DNA from: Caulochytrium protostelioides
Taxonomy: Eukaryota; Chytridiomycota; Caulochytriomycetes; Caulochytriales; Caulochytriaceae
Reading direction: 5' to 3'
Assembly: GCA_003615045.1 (NCBI GenBank)
Contig: ML014125.1
Coordinates: 62,001 to 126,000, forward strand
Length of the DNA stretch: 64,000 bases
This document shows positions 50,401 to 60,921 of this stretch, one piece after another (within the stretch, counting starts at the first letter, position 1; each line of letters starts with the position of its first letter). Below the pieces are notes generated by a model that had not been told where the DNA came from, made no database searches, and saw only the letters and a program-made list of their open reading frames with translations. A program made the position numbers and the translations under genes.

Positions 50401-53253
50401 TTCGTGGGCCGTGAAATAGCGGTTCAGGTGGCGCGGCGTCCGTGCCGCCGTGATGCTCGATGCGTCGCTCGTGGGGCCGGATGCGCTGGGGTGGGAGGCC
50501 GTCGGCGTCGATGCCGAGGGCGAGGCCGCCGAGGGTCGCAGCGCCGCGGCATAGCCACGGGTTGTGAGCGCCCGCGCCACGGCAGCCGCTTGGTCGGCGT
50601 CTGACATGCGCGGCGGCAGGCCCGTCGAGAAGGTGGGCAGCGTATGGCCGAGCGGCAGCCACGCATTGCACGTCATGACGAGCTGGCACAGTGAGCCGTG
50701 CCAGTACTGTCGCGCGGGGCCGGTGGCGGGCCGGGGCGCGACGACGGCTTGCGCGAGGAGCTGCGCGCACGACAAGAGCTGCGTGCTCAGCACCGCCAGC
50801 TGCTCGGGCGTGAAGGCCGAATTTGGCTTGGATGCCGTCGCGTCGTAGCGGCCGACGGGCGGCGCGGCTGTCGTCGCAGTGCCATCGCCCGCATCGGCCG
50901 GCGGAATCGATGGAGCAAGAACCGACGCCGCGAGAGTGCCCTCGGCGGCCGCCGTGGCTTCCACGTGATCGCGGTGCGTCGCCGCGGCCGTCGACGAGGA
51001 TGTCGGTGGAGCGGGCTCAGCAGGCGTAGCGGCGGCCAGCGCCGGAGCGACGTGGGTGGTTGCTGGAAGCAGCGCCGAGGACGCCGGCGGCGAGACGGGC
51101 GGAAGCGCGCCCGCTGCTTGCGTGAACTCTTGGTAGAGCGCTTCGAGCTCGTCTTCGACCGCGTCTGCCTCAGCCGCATCGGTCATATCGGCAGGATCCG
51201 CGTCGCCCTCGTCGTCCTCGTCCTCGTCCTCGTCTTCATCGTCGTCGTCGTCGTCTTCCTCGTCACCTCCGCTCTCGCTGGCGACATCGTCGTCGTCATC
51301 GTCGTCGTCGTCCTCAGCAACATCGTCGTCCTCCTCGTCGTCGTCCTCGTCTTCGTTGTCCTCATTAGAAGGCGCGGTGGCGGCCGGCGTGGGCGGACTC
51401 GAGTGGAAGGCGTCGAGCTGCAGCATCGATGGCATGGGCAATGCATCGAGGCCCTCGTCCGTCATCGTCGTCGTCTCGCTCGCTGCCGCGGCATGGGCGG
51501 ATAAAGCGAGCTCGGACGTCGAGGCGGTCGCGGACGCTGGTGGCGGTGCGGTCGACGCCGCGTCCGGTTCGGGGACCGTGAAGGCGTCCCATGCGGCCAT
51601 GGCATCGGCCGCCGCGTCGGCCTCCGCTCCGTCGGCCGCCGGCTCCGCCGGCTCCGTGGGCGACGGCGTCGGGTCGACGAGGTCGTCGGTCAAAAGTGAC
51701 ATGAGCGTGTCATCGTCGTCGTCGTCAAGGACCAGACGGGCGGCATCCGGTCGCGGCGACCGCGATAGCGCATGGTCGCGTGATTCGTTCTCGCGGACGC
51801 GGTGGTAGCGAGGCCGGCCGCCGCCGCCGCCGCCGCAGCTGCCGCTGCCGCTGCCGCTGCCGCTGCCGCTGCCGCTGCCGCTGCGGGGGGCCCGACGGCC
51901 CCGCGACGATGGCGACGCGGCGCCCGACCCCAGCGCCGTTGTGTGCAGCGGCGGGAGCCGCGAGCGGTGTGGCGATTCAAGAAAGCGGTGGAGCAGATCA
52001 AGCGGGTCAGGTTCCTGTCGTGACGTGGCATCGGGGTCGGTCTCGATCGCCATCTCCGTATCCATCGCGGTCGCTTCGAGGGCTGCGGCCGCCGTGGCGG
52101 CCGGTGATGGCGGCCGCGGCGACGGGGCCGCGTCCGGGGTGCCGTCGTCGGTGGCGTCGACCATGGCGTCGCCGCCGGCAGCGCGGTCATGGTCGTGGTA
52201 GCGATGGGCATCCTCGAACGCGGCCCGCGACGGGGCCGACGCGTGCGCGATCGCGACCTCGGTCGTCTCGAGCGCTTCCCAGTCGCTGAACAGCTGTTCC
52301 AGGACGTCGACTTGCACGGGGCACGCGGTGGCCGCTTGCCCGGGGTCAGCGGCGGCGTCGGCCGCAGCGTCACGGGGTTCCGCCGCGGCAGCGGCAGCAG
52401 TCAGAACACCCGAGCAGGCGGACGGCGGACGGAGGGCCATGGACGTGGGCGGCGGCGTCACCATGAACGCGGCCGGGTCGTCCGACTGCGTGACGATGCG
52501 GTGCTGAGGACGCGGGTGCCGCGGCGCCGTCGGACTGGGCGAGCGTGACCGCGGCCCGGACGGTGACCGCGATGCCTGGCGGGATGTGAGCCGTGGCCGT
52601 GACCGCGACGGCGCCCTGGCAGGCGATGGTGGGGGCTGCGGTGGGGAGGGCGACCGCGACGGCGCGACGGCGGCGGCGGCAGACGCCGGGAGCCCGGGAG
52701 ATCGGGACGGCAGGGCGCCGCCGGCGTCTGGATCCGCGCGGGTGCTCATGACGACCGAGTCCGGACGGGGCGGCCGACGCGCGGCGGCAGCCGCGATGGT
52801 GCGCTTCGCAGGGAAGGGCACCACAGCAGCTTCATGGCGCGCGGCGGCGGCGGCGGCGGAGCCGGATGGCCGAGCGTCCGGCGCGTCCGGCGGCGTGGTC
52901 TTCGGCTCGCCGGTACGGCCGAGCATGACGCCACGCAGGCCGGCGCGGGCGCCGCGGCGATGCGGTGCGGTGCCGTGATCCCGTCGTGAGGTGCCGATGC
53001 GGTCGAGAGGAGCGACGACGAAAGCGCAGCCGTGGCCGGGCGACTCACGCGAGGCGGGGTGCGCGGGATCGGCGAGTGCGTCGCGAGGATGAATGATCTG
53101 AGCTGGAACGAGGCCGTCGTCGAAGCAGAAGCGGCCGTGCCACGCGTTGAAGAAGCGGGTTGATGCAGTGGGAGCGCAGCTCGGTCGCTTCAGGTATGAG
53201 GAACCCCGATAGGAAAGGGGTGGACGCTGGATGAAGCCGGTGTACGGGCTCAT
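47428..53253 (-). CDS. GON4L-like SANT/Myb nuclear protein
   Basis: A giant intronless frame, 1941 residues from the first ATG (53253). ATGs at 52926 (MLGRTGEPKTT) and 52749 (MSTRADPDAGG) are equally possible starts. Most of it is disordered Ser/Ala/Pro sequence. A 60-residue Asp/Glu tract lies at about 628-690, immediately followed by DELEALYQEFTQAA. A helical segment, FTPEQLAVLSTQLLSCAQLL with NAWLPLGHTLPTFSTGLPP (about 812-890), corresponds to the PAH-adjacent region of animal GON4L (LTxEQ..QL..QMQQHVQLL). A SANT-like domain, NRYFTAHEDQLLYLGVAQFG ... CLPTKSYKQIFSRVRNVIAR (about 940-1000), is followed by KPLVVVEREFLVAAVAQIGS, as in the GON4L/YY1AP1 group. GON4L proteins are nuclear transcriptional regulators. 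Order and spacing of the three elements support the call; the fungal role is unknown. Confidence 0.75.
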   Translation of the reverse strand: MSPYTGFIQRPPLSYRGSSYLKRPSCAPTASTRFFNAWHGRFCFDDGLVPAQIIHPRDALADPAHPASRESPGHGCAFVVAPLDRIGTSRRDHGTAPHRRGARAGLRGVMLGRTGEPKTTPPDAPDARPSGSAAAAAARHEAAVVPFPAKRTIAAAAARRPPRPDSVVMSTRADPDAGGALPSRSPGLPASAAAAVAPSRSPSPPQPPPSPARAPSRSRPRLTSRQASRSPSGPRSRSPSPTAPRHPRPQHRIVTQSDDPAAFMVTPPPTSMALRPPSACSGVLTAAAAAAEPRDAAADAAADPGQAATACPVQVDVLEQLFSDWEALETTEVAIAHASAPSRAAFEDAHRYHDHDRAAGGDAMVDATDDGTPDAAPSPRPPSPAATAAAALEATAMDTEMAIETDPDATSRQEPDPLDLLHRFLESPHRSRLPPLHTTALGSGAASPSSRGRRAPRSGSGSGSGSGSGSGSCGGGGGGRPRYHRVRENESRDHALSRSPRPDAARLVLDDDDDDTLMSLLTDDLVDPTPSPTEPAEPAADGAEADAAADAMAAWDAFTVPEPDAASTAPPPASATASTSELALSAHAAAASETTTMTDEGLDALPMPSMLQLDAFHSSPPTPAATAPSNEDNEDEDDDEEDDDVAEDDDDDDDDDVASESGGDEEDDDDDDEDEDEDEDDEGDADPADMTDAAEADAVEDELEALYQEFTQAAGALPPVSPPASSALLPATTHVAPALAAATPAEPAPPTSSSTAAATHRDHVEATAAAEGTLAASVLAPSIPPADAGDGTATTAAPPVGRYDATASKPNSAFTPEQLAVLSTQLLSCAQLLAQAVVAPRPATGPARQYWHGSLCQLVMTCNAWLPLGHTLPTFSTGLPPRMSDADQAAAVARALTTRGYAAALRPSAASPSASTPTASHPSASGPTSDASSITAARTPRHLNRYFTAHEDQLLYLGVAQFGFGDIASIRAHCLPTKSYKQIFSRVRNVIARGGKKNDLVKQLYLQPYKPLVVVEREFLVAAVAQIGSAFGLEGIIKKSRLRTHPLDLLRRTWEALWRMGAIAVPCSIPLRPHFVLQPPGGIDDVADQLRGNSMALAASLVGRSTAITAAAAVATSTATTAPPAMASAEGPGPDIKPALWAPGAATPHHDRHHTAALSAVAAVKTTPSASVSTSVSAPASTAASAARAPRPRMLLPAPTSAGKLTQPPRPIPVGLGATPAAAAASPVVAHQKRSLGSAGLGTSPAAAQLEAKRPCLLDPPASADGAHRPVSTNSLLRALKSFLKTKSKPSAALSTAEPLLPAMATPLRRDGRTPQSKSTARRPRPEAARMPLPSGSASAVRPSSRGASSSAWRQPLRPPPLTPTAHHVRTKETMRHVHKRALMKLTRHGQGHDHGPGHRSRRGSLMEPQSEPDLHEHHAAGLQGRFAVHDDALSALLSASRAQHHDGAHGPLPPLHQLHPGPRPAGNSHARQHHPAYEPHSADAVFMPSDGGDGYDVHHHRHTMDTPASHALTSDGFLPSGDTFLPSADGDWSTDLPNPFDASRHMALRPSSTAAATTSTASTATTTPATAATTTSALAMPSHGRTLPQASESLPSLPATAPGSHRRVPLTHVSAPAPPRPPSPPADFSDMDFSSWSLAPHSSAHAATVTTAAAPDSLLAEFAAAPLAPRSSGPLPAGNASALLLAQAHQWLCPTPTAPPSAPAAAATASAALATGRPPRSPTFTATFTAPRAARPPPPPSPPSPPPPVIHSIVDDMASDSDGEGDAIVAVPPLSGRPTLHFATGLRSRPALKTASPTVRAATAPAMKAEPRAAAPPAMKAEPRAPAAASHGTSASPAASATAAQAAAPATSAAMPLSQAYREFTTLGFESPAFPAFDMMLAFPESAATAGTSRGDRAEVGGSDEARRGEGAVLHADELSWSMPPSGMSDGHRIPLASSR
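47777..47840 (-). repeat. 36-bp-period duplication in GON4L-like gene
   Basis: A 28-bp identical stretch at 47777-47804 recurs at 47813-47840 and codes PAMKAEPRA twice near the C terminus of the GON4L-like protein. Confidence 0.8.
51841..51882 (-). repeat. (GCCGCT)7 repeat coding Ser-Gly pairs
   Basis: Seven perfect hexanucleotide units in the GON4L-like gene code alternating Ser-Gly in a disordered part before the acidic tract. Length variation would keep the frame. Confidence 0.9.
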
Positions 53254-56200
53254 GCGGCTTCGAGGGACACTCCGTCTCACTCGTTCATGCGCATCGTGGC
53301 CCTCCGGGAACGCCTTTCATCCGTGATATCCAAGCCGCCGCCGCCGCCGTCGCCGCCGCCGGCACGGACACCGGCACCGGCACCGGCACGGGCGCGGCCG
53401 TCCCCGTCTCTCACCCGTCTTGTCGTCTCGCCGGGCGCTGCCACCGGCCACGGGGCGCTTGGGCGGCGGCGGGCCCGAGGCATGCTTTTGGGTGGCTGCC
53501 GTCCACCGCACCCTCGACGGCGGCGGCGCGGACGAGGAGCGCCGCCGCCGCCACCGACTCCAAGCGCTGCCGCCGTCCCGAGCGTTCGCCGTCGCACGGC
53601 CGCGGCGCTTGGAGCACGCGGCGCCCGACGGCGGCAAGACCCGTGCCGACCGACGCGCGCGTCGGTGGTACGAACCGCCGGCCGCGGGAAAGATCGCGCT
53701 GACCCGGGCCGTCGCCGTCGCCGTCCCCGCCGCCGTCCCCGCCGTCGCCGCCGCCGCTGCCGCCGCCGCCGCCGTCCCCGCCACCCTGAAGCCCGCCCCG
53801 GCCGCGGCGCCGCCGCCGATCTTTCTCCTTCCCTTGACGGCAGCGGACCCCCTCTCCTCGCCTCTCTTCCCTTTCCCGGCAAGCCAGCAAGCGCGTCGGC
53901 GGGGGCCGATACGGGCGGGCGCAGGCCGCGGCGACAGCCCACCTCGATGGACCGAAGGCGAGGTATCCTTCTGCTCAAGAATACTCGGGAACGACGAGCC
54001 CGATGGCGCCTCGGGCACGATGGGCGACGCCGCGGGACAGCCAGGTCATGGTAAAAGAGACCCCTGCCATTGACGCGAACGAGGTGATGGAGGGCCTCCT
54101 TCCCGTGGTGACGCGCTATCGCGCCTGAACGTATCAGCCGTTGGAGGCAGAGGGGGCAGAGGGAAAAGTCGCGCGCGCTTGTCCATATGCTCTGGGTACC
54201 ACGCCGAGGAGAGCGGAGAACCCGCGAGAAGCGGCAGGACGCCGTACATGAGTTAGCGGAAGGCCTGGGCATCGCAGACCATCGTCGGCGCGACCCGCCG
54301 CTGGCGAGGGGTCCAGCGGACCCATCGCCGGCTTTCCTTCCCAGCACACCTCCCTAGCGCTCAAACGCGACGAGACTCGCTGCGTCGCGACATTCCAACG
54401 CGCTTCGACGGTTCCTCTTCATACCATGAATCATGATGCGATATCCCTCCTTGTGACGACTCGCTATCCCAAGACATGGGCGAGGGGCGAGCCGGTCAAT
54501 GGCGCATCGGCAACAACGAGGCGAACCATTCTAGCTGACGGGAGAGACGGGCACTTGGGTAGTGGACAAGACAGGACAGGTGCATGATTTCAGTGGGAAG
54601 ACCATCAGACTAAGTTGATACGGTTAAAGTTGTTATCTCGCTTCTGCCGCGCGTACGCGGAGAAATCTAAGTGAGCTGGGTTAATAGCAAACCTGGTTCA
54701 TCCTGGGTCAACCGACTGAAATCATGCAAAACGCATTGTCTGCCTCATCGCTGTGTCGTCGTCATGCAAAGAGATGCACGGGACCATACCCTGACGGTCA
54801 CACGACTGAGAAACGCCACCAGCGCGTGAAGCGTTTTTCGTCGTTGGTTGAGCGTTGAGGTCTGGTCCTCAGAGCACGAGAAGGCCAAGTGTGCGAAAGA
54901 AAGAAAGTGGGAGCGAGGAAGAGACTGTTTGTGAACGAGTGGATCAATAACAAGATGAAGTCAAGACAAGAGTCGAGAGCAGAGTAAGGGACAGCTCTGA
55001 GCTGGAAAGAAAACAGCCATCCGTGGCGTGGAGTAGGATACAGTCACGTGTATGGCCATCCCCGGCTCGAAGCTTGGCTGTCTCGTATCGATAGTGTCGC
55101 CCGAAGTCCAACTGCCGCGACATGCATCAGTGCGCTCGCGAGCCGCGGTGCCGCCGTATTTATAGGGTCCTGGCGGGCCCAAACCCCGACCGCTGGCGCG
55201 GCGGGGCGCAGACGGCGCAGACTGAAGCGGCCGAGCGGGCGGCGCAGCCCGGTCGGGCCACGGGCAGGCGGGCGAAGGAGGCGGTCTCGCTTCATCCAGG
55301 AGATGCGCCGGGCAACCTGAGCGGCGCGCTCGAATCCGTTATCGACGGGCGGCTCCTGCCATGAAATGAAGTCGTGCTCATTGACAAAACCGGCTGGCTC
55401 ACCACGGATCAGCAACGAACCCGTTGACGCTCGATGTGAGCCGTCACATCGAAGAAGAGTCCTCTCCGGCTTCATGGTCGTCAAACATGTTGCGCCTTGC
55501 TTCGAATGCTTTGTCTCATGCCCACAAGTCATGTGGGTGCGCAATGAAGAACCAAGATCGGCAGGAGCATGCATGGCACATGCTGCCGATCCGTCTCGCC
55601 AGCTGGGGCGACAACGGGGCCCATCGCCGCATGGCACCGCCAGTCGTCTCATTATACGAGAACCACCGAGCCTCCTTCGCAGAGGGAACCCCCATCTCAT
55701 GAGTTCGTAGCCCACGACGCTTTGTGCGCACGGGTCACCGATGGACCATACTTCGCGGCCGTCCCGTCCACGGGCCCAGGATCACCCCCGCATCGGGCCC
55801 GTCGTCGCCCACCTCGCTTTCTTTTATCCGCAAGGGCAAAGGACGATGGTCGCCGCGAACGGGCCCCAGCAGCGCGCATCCTGGGGCCGACGCCAGGCGG
55901 GTCGATGCGGCCTGCCCGGCAGCAGCCGCCCATGGCGCCGAGGGGCCACGACGCCACGGCGCCACGGGCCTCGTCGACCCGCCTCCGACCCACGCGTCGT
56001 GGCCGAGATCCGCGAGGAGGAGGCCGTCGCTCGCCGCATCGCCGCATCGCCACCGCGAGCCCCTGCTCGGCACGCTGCGGCGACAAGTATACCTGCGACG
56101 CGACGATCCGCGGGACGCGGACGCGCCGCGTCGGATCCGCACCGAGTGACGCGTCCATCCGTGGATCCCCTCGGTGGCGCCCTCAGATCACGGCCCCTGC

Positions 56201-56335
56201 GCGCCGACGCCTCCATCACGATATCTTGGTCGACCCCGTCTCACCGCTGTTCCTGACTCGACCCTCCTCCACGCGTGGCCACTGCTGCTGGTCCCTGCCT
56301 TCTCGCCTCTTCACCCCCGATCACCGGCGCCCACC
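53254..56335. other. Gene-free divergent region GON4L-like / PRE3
   Basis: About 3 kb. The first 700 bp are GC-rich with CCG runs (about 53337-53360 and 53700-53790). The middle (about 54400-55050) is noticeably less GC-rich and contains no supportable frame. I looked there for tRNA-like A and B boxes and found only a weak B-box-like GGTTCATCC near 54695. No gene is called. Confidence 0.45.
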
Positions 56336-57628
56336 ATGGCTCAGCTCAAGCCGGGCGAAATGAACCTCGGCACCACCATTATGGCGGTGCAGTTCAAGGG
56401 CGGCGTCATTGTCGGCGCTGACTCCCGCACCACCAGCGGCACCTGGATTGGTAACGCGCTCTCCGCCACGCAGCATGCGTGCAACAGCGGCAGCGCACGG
56501 CGGCAGCGAACCGCCAGCGCAAGGCAAACAACCCGAGCGAGCAAGACGGCCGCGACGGCGCGCGTCCGGCCGCCGGGCAGGGTCCCGCGGCATGATCCTT
56601 GTCGCGACAGCGAGCGTGCGTGAGAGCGCGAGATCGCCGCCGCCGCCACGACCTCACAACGGCAGCTGCGGCCGACGCGTCGTCGCGACGGAGGGCCCCA
56701 GCGAGCCGACAGGCCGCGTGGTCCGCTTCTGTCGTCGCCGGCGCCGGCGCTACGCATGAGACGCCGACGCCGTCTGGCTGGCGAGCAGCGCCACATGTGT
56801 CGTCGGTGACGGCGATGCCGGCCGCCCCATGACCCGCGGATCGCGACGATCGCCTGCTGCCCTCGTGGGCATCGTCCGGACCCCCCCACAATCGGCACAC
56901 CGTGGCCGTGGGCCCAGGCGACTGCTCGCTTGTCGTTGTCGATCGCGTTGTTGGGATCCGACTCGTCGATGCGAGCTCCGCTATGCTGCCGTCTGTCGAA
57001 AAATCACCCATCTTAACAAGTATCGGTCGACTCACCCCTCTGTTGATTTTCTGCTGGATGATGTCTCTCCCGCGATCCTGTCACGGATGCTTGCGGTCCT
57101 CTAGCCAACCGTGTGACGGACAAGCTGACGCAGCTGCATGACCGCATCTTCTGCTGCCGGTCGGGCAGCGCCGCCGATACCCAGGCTCTGGCCGATATTG
57201 TGAAGTACTATCTGCAGATGATGACACAGAGCCACGGCGAGCCGCCGCGGACCGAGATGGCGGCCAACCTCTTCCAGTCGCTCATCTACCAGAACAAGGA
57301 CGCCCTGATGGCCGGGATCATTGTCGCCGGCTGGGACAAGTACGCGGGGCCGTCCGTCTACTCGGTCAGCCTCGGCGGCGCGCTGAACAAGCAGCCATTC
57401 ACGATCTCGGGCTCGGGCTCGTCGTACATCTACGGGTTTTGCGACGCCAACTTCAAGGAGGACATGACGAAGGACGAGGCGATTGATTTCGCCCGCAAGG
57501 CCATCACGCTCGCGCTCAGCCGCGACGGGTCCTCGGGCGGTGTCGTGCGTCTCGCCGTCATCACCGAGGATGGCGTTGAGCGGATCTTCACCCCAGGGAA
57601 CGCCCTGCCCAAGTTCTGGGAAGGCTAA
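56336..57628 (+). CDS. PRE3: 20S proteasome subunit beta1 (caspase-like)
   Basis: The peptidyl-glutamyl (caspase-like) catalytic subunit of the 20S proteasome (PSMB6 in animals). Exons are 56336-56450 and 57105-57628, with an intron at 56451-57104 (GTAACG...CTAG, phase 1), giving 212 residues; the junction is [18 protein letters not shown] short propeptide [12 protein letters not shown] precedes the nucleophile Thr13 (mature Thr1, TTIMAVQF). In mature numbering Asp17 (GADSRTT), Lys33 (TDKLT) and the beta1-specific Arg45 ([11 protein letters not shown]) are all present, followed by [10 protein letters not shown] and [14 protein letters not shown]. The 654-nt intron is several times longer than most others resolved here. 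If retained, it would yield a short, truncated product. Confidence 0.97.
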
Positions 57629-57654
57629 CCCTGCTGATGCTGACCTCCCTCCTT

Positions 57655-57705
57655 CTGCCTTTTATATAAAAAACCGCGTCGTCTCTGTTGTATAAACAAA
57701 GAGTA
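57655..57705. terminator. AT-rich 3'-end region between PRE3 and DCAF7
   Basis: A short AT-rich island (TTTTATATAAAAAA and TATAAACAAAGAG motifs) lies in the 141-bp gap between the two convergent stop codons and is the likely cleavage/polyadenylation zone of PRE3. Confidence 0.4.
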
Positions 57706-57769
57706 AAAATGGATAGACCAGATCGCTTGAGGTCTGGTCTGGACCGCGCGGTGGAAGCGAAAGATCACG

Positions 57770-58221
57770 TTAGAGGTTGAGGATCTGGAGACGCCGGCCG
57801 GTCGTCAGCGCGAGCCAGTCGGGCACGCCTTCGGTCCACGAGAGCTGCGTCACGCTGCCGGGGGCCGCATACGCGCGCGACGGCTGGCGGAACGACGCAT
57901 CCTTGCCCATCCGCCGGACGTCCCACACATAGGCGTGCGCGTCGGTGGCACCGGTGACGAGCTGCGTGCCCGCGCCGCCGCTGCTGCTGGACGGCGCAAC
58001 GCCCGCGGCGCCGGAGCGGCCGCTGGTGGTGCCGCGGTACCCGCGGGGCGCCCATGCCGCGGCGCAGATCGCGGCGCCCGGCGCATGGCCTTCGAGCTCC
58101 AGCACGGGCACGGCGGGCACGCGCACGTCGAGGACGCGCACGATCCCGGACCGCGCCTGGAACGTCGCCAAGTAATTCGAGTCGGCCTTGTTCCACACGA
58201 GGCGGACGAGGGGCTGCGACT

Positions 58222-58255
<34 letters not shown>

Positions 58256-59394
58256 CTGGGCGGCCTGGGCGGCGGCGTGGTGGGCGGTCGTGGCGGCGCC
58301 GACAGGCGTGCCGTTGGCGCCCGGGGTGCTGGTGGGCGTGCGGATGTTGGCGTCCGGGTTGAGGGGGAGCCCCTTACTGCCGAGGGCGGCGGCGCCCTTG
58401 CCGGCGCCGCGGCCGGCCTCGCTGGGCGTCTCGTAGATGATGGTCGAGTGCTCGAGGGCGCGCAGGTCGAACATGCGCACGGAGCCGTCGGCGCCCACGC
58501 TCGCAAAGATCTCGGCGCCCTTCGCCCAGGCGACGTCGTAGACCTCGCGGTCATGGGCGATGAGCTGCGTCTTGATCTGCTGCGTGCGCAGGTTCCATAC
58601 GGTGCACGTGGTGTCCACGCTCGCCGTGACGCAGAGGGACGAATCCGTCTCGTTCCAGTCGAGTGCCGTGAGCGGCGCGCAGAAGTCGCGCTTGCTGTTC
58701 GCGAGGGTCGCGCGCGCGTAGATGCGGTGGCTGGACGACGACGACGACGATGGTGATGGTGATGCTCCCGACGGCGCATACGGCGACGCGCGGACGCTGC
58801 CGCTGCCGCCCGCCAGGTCGCCCGCGCCGCTCGTGGACGCCGACGGCGCCGCGTGCGCTGCGCCCGCCGTGTCGCTGCAGAGCTCCCAGACCCTCAAGAA
58901 GTCTCCCGAGGTGACAAAGAGATCGGGCCATGCGCCTTGCTAGAACATGAACGTGAGCCATAGCGAGCGATGGCCACGGTGCGGATGCGAGAGGCAGAGG
59001 CGAGAGCAGGCCAGCATTACCAAGGTGTGAGTCACGCCGATCACGCCGTCGACGAAATCCAGAGAGGCGTTCGTTGCCTTACCTTGGCCGGGGCCCACTG
59101 CAGACGGGTCAACGGGAAATGGTGCTCCTGCTCGGCAATCTTGACGAGCTGCTGGCGCTCGGGACAGAACTCGACGACCTGGATCTTGTTGGTGTAGGTC
59201 TCCTGGAAGGACCCGAAGCCGAGGCGCAGCACGTCGGGGCGCTGCGACCAGTGGAGGCCGTGGATAGTCCACGGGGCTTCGTACTCATAGAGCCCGACGT
59301 TCGGGTCAGCGCCGTGGCCCGCGCCGGCGGCGCGCCGCTCGCCACTGGCCGAAGCCGCGTCCGTCGCGGCGCCCGCGCCCATGGCAGTAGCCAT
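57770..59394 (-). CDS. DCAF7: WD40 adaptor DCAF7 (WDR68/HAN11)
   Basis: A WD40 scaffold that binds DYRK-family kinases and CUL4-DDB1. Exons are 59394-59083 and 58939-57770, with an intron at 59082-58940 (GTAAGG...TTCTAG, phase 0), giving 493 residues. The junction reads LQWAPAKQGAWPDLFVTSGD. Diagnostic stretches are YEYEAPWTIHGLHWSQRP, CAPLTALDWNETD, SVDTTCTVWNLRTQQIKTQL, IAHDREVYDVAW and FASVGADGSVRMFDLRALEH. It is longer than human DCAF7 (342 residues). Inserts account for the difference: an Ala/Ser-rich loop after residue 120 and a Pro/Ala-rich loop after HSTIIYETPSEAG that includes a long poly-Ala run. The C terminus SWTEGVPDWLALTTGRRLQI matches the family. Confidence 0.94.
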
Positions 59395-60921
59395 TGCCGT
59401 ACGCCGTCGACCAATCGATCAACCAATCAAGCGAGCAAGCGCGCGTCCTTGCGCTCGAGAACGCGGCGGCGCTTCAGCACGAGCGATCGCAGGCGTCGAC
59501 CACACAGTCAGGCCCACGGGGGGCAGGTGGGGTATCAGCGCCGAGCGACGACGCGTGGCGGCGAAGGGCGGCGGCGGCGGCGGCAGAGACCGGCAGAGTA
59601 AGCGCGACCGCGCGGCAGAAACAGCGAGTTGAGCGGCACGCGGCGTCGACGGACTGACCCGCTCGTGACGGTGACAGTGCCTTTGTGCGATGGGCGAGAC
59701 TGGCGGGCGTTTGTAGACCGGCAGAGCGACAGGGATCACCGGCAGCGAGCGCCGGGGAGCGATTGAGGTCGGTGCGATCGTAAGCACGCGACGTTCGTGG
59801 TGCGTCATATCAACCGCTCCACCGGCCCTAGCGGCCGTAGCGACCATCGCGTCGACGGCGGCCACGGCCACGAGGGCGACGACGGCGGCCACGCCGCGGC
59901 CACCGCCCGACCCGTGCTTCGCCTCGCCCTTCACAAGACCCCCGCGGCCGCTCGCCCGCTCTCCCGCTGCCTCACGGTCGCCGTGTCCAGACCCAGACCG
60001 CCGCTCATGGCCGCCGCCAGGGTGCGCTCGGCCATCGTGGCGGATGCTCGGTGCGCGCGCGGCCCGGGACGCAGGGCCGCGCGAAGGGCCAGCGCCACGG
60101 CGAAGGGTCAGCGCGACGGGTCAGCATGGCTTTTTCTTTTCCGGTCGCGCCGGCCGCGGCGGGCACCCACGACAAGCGGGTGCAGCCCCCGCCGCCGCTC
60201 CTGCCGATCCGTACCGCCAGAGATGTGGCGGCGCCATCCTTCCCGCGTCGTGCCGGCATGCCGATCACGGCAGCGACATTGCCTAAACGAGTCAGTATCA
60301 TGGATCACAGAATTCATCGTATCAGATCAGATGGATGGTTGCATGGTTGGGGACTTGGCGGTCTCCCGCGAGTGGGAAGGCACCCTCTGATGGTCCATAG
60401 CCCGTCATCGCTCCTCATGGCTCGCTCGTTGGCTGAATGATACACGAGACCCTTCGCACCACTTTTTATCTTGGGCACCTCAGGAGGCTTCCATGGACGA
60501 TGGACTCAGGCCCACCCAGAACACAGACGACGCGTGACCCTGCTTCTCTGTTCACCTGTGCCGTCGCCATGATGGGCGCCCCGCGTGTCCGCCGAAACTC
60601 CGCTCCGCCGATGCTTATCGCGTTGTGTGACATGAAACGCAACCATGGTTCGGAGACATGTTCTTGTCTAATCATACTGGGTGGCGCATATTGAAATTTT
60701 CATATGCGACGGATATTGTTTGGCCATGGAGGATATCGCCGCCTCTTGCCACGATCGCGCAGAAGTCGGCGCAGCATCGCTGTCGCTCTCGATTCGTGTG
60801 TATATCGGCCGATCCTGGCCATCCGATTATTTTTTTCCAGTAGGTCGCGGTACCGGCAACCCCTGAAACCGTCCGATTCTTCGTCAGCCACTTGACCTCA
60901 TTCGCCCCTCCCTCTGCCACG
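59395..60921. other. Intergenic, divergent promoter region
   Basis: About 1.5 kb between the start codons of DCAF7 and the coiled-coil gene. It is GC-rich near DCAF7 and more AT-rich at 60270-60870. I see no gene. Confidence 0.45.

Noticed and set aside
53277-54347. 356-codon minus frame upstream of the GON4L-like gene
   Set aside because: Highly Arg/Gly-rich from CCG runs, no recognisable domain, and located where the promoter is expected.
54600-54720. Possible tRNA or other Pol III gene in the AT-richer region
   Set aside because: Only a weak B-box-like GGTTCATCC was seen. No A box at proper distance and no cloverleaf stems could be paired.
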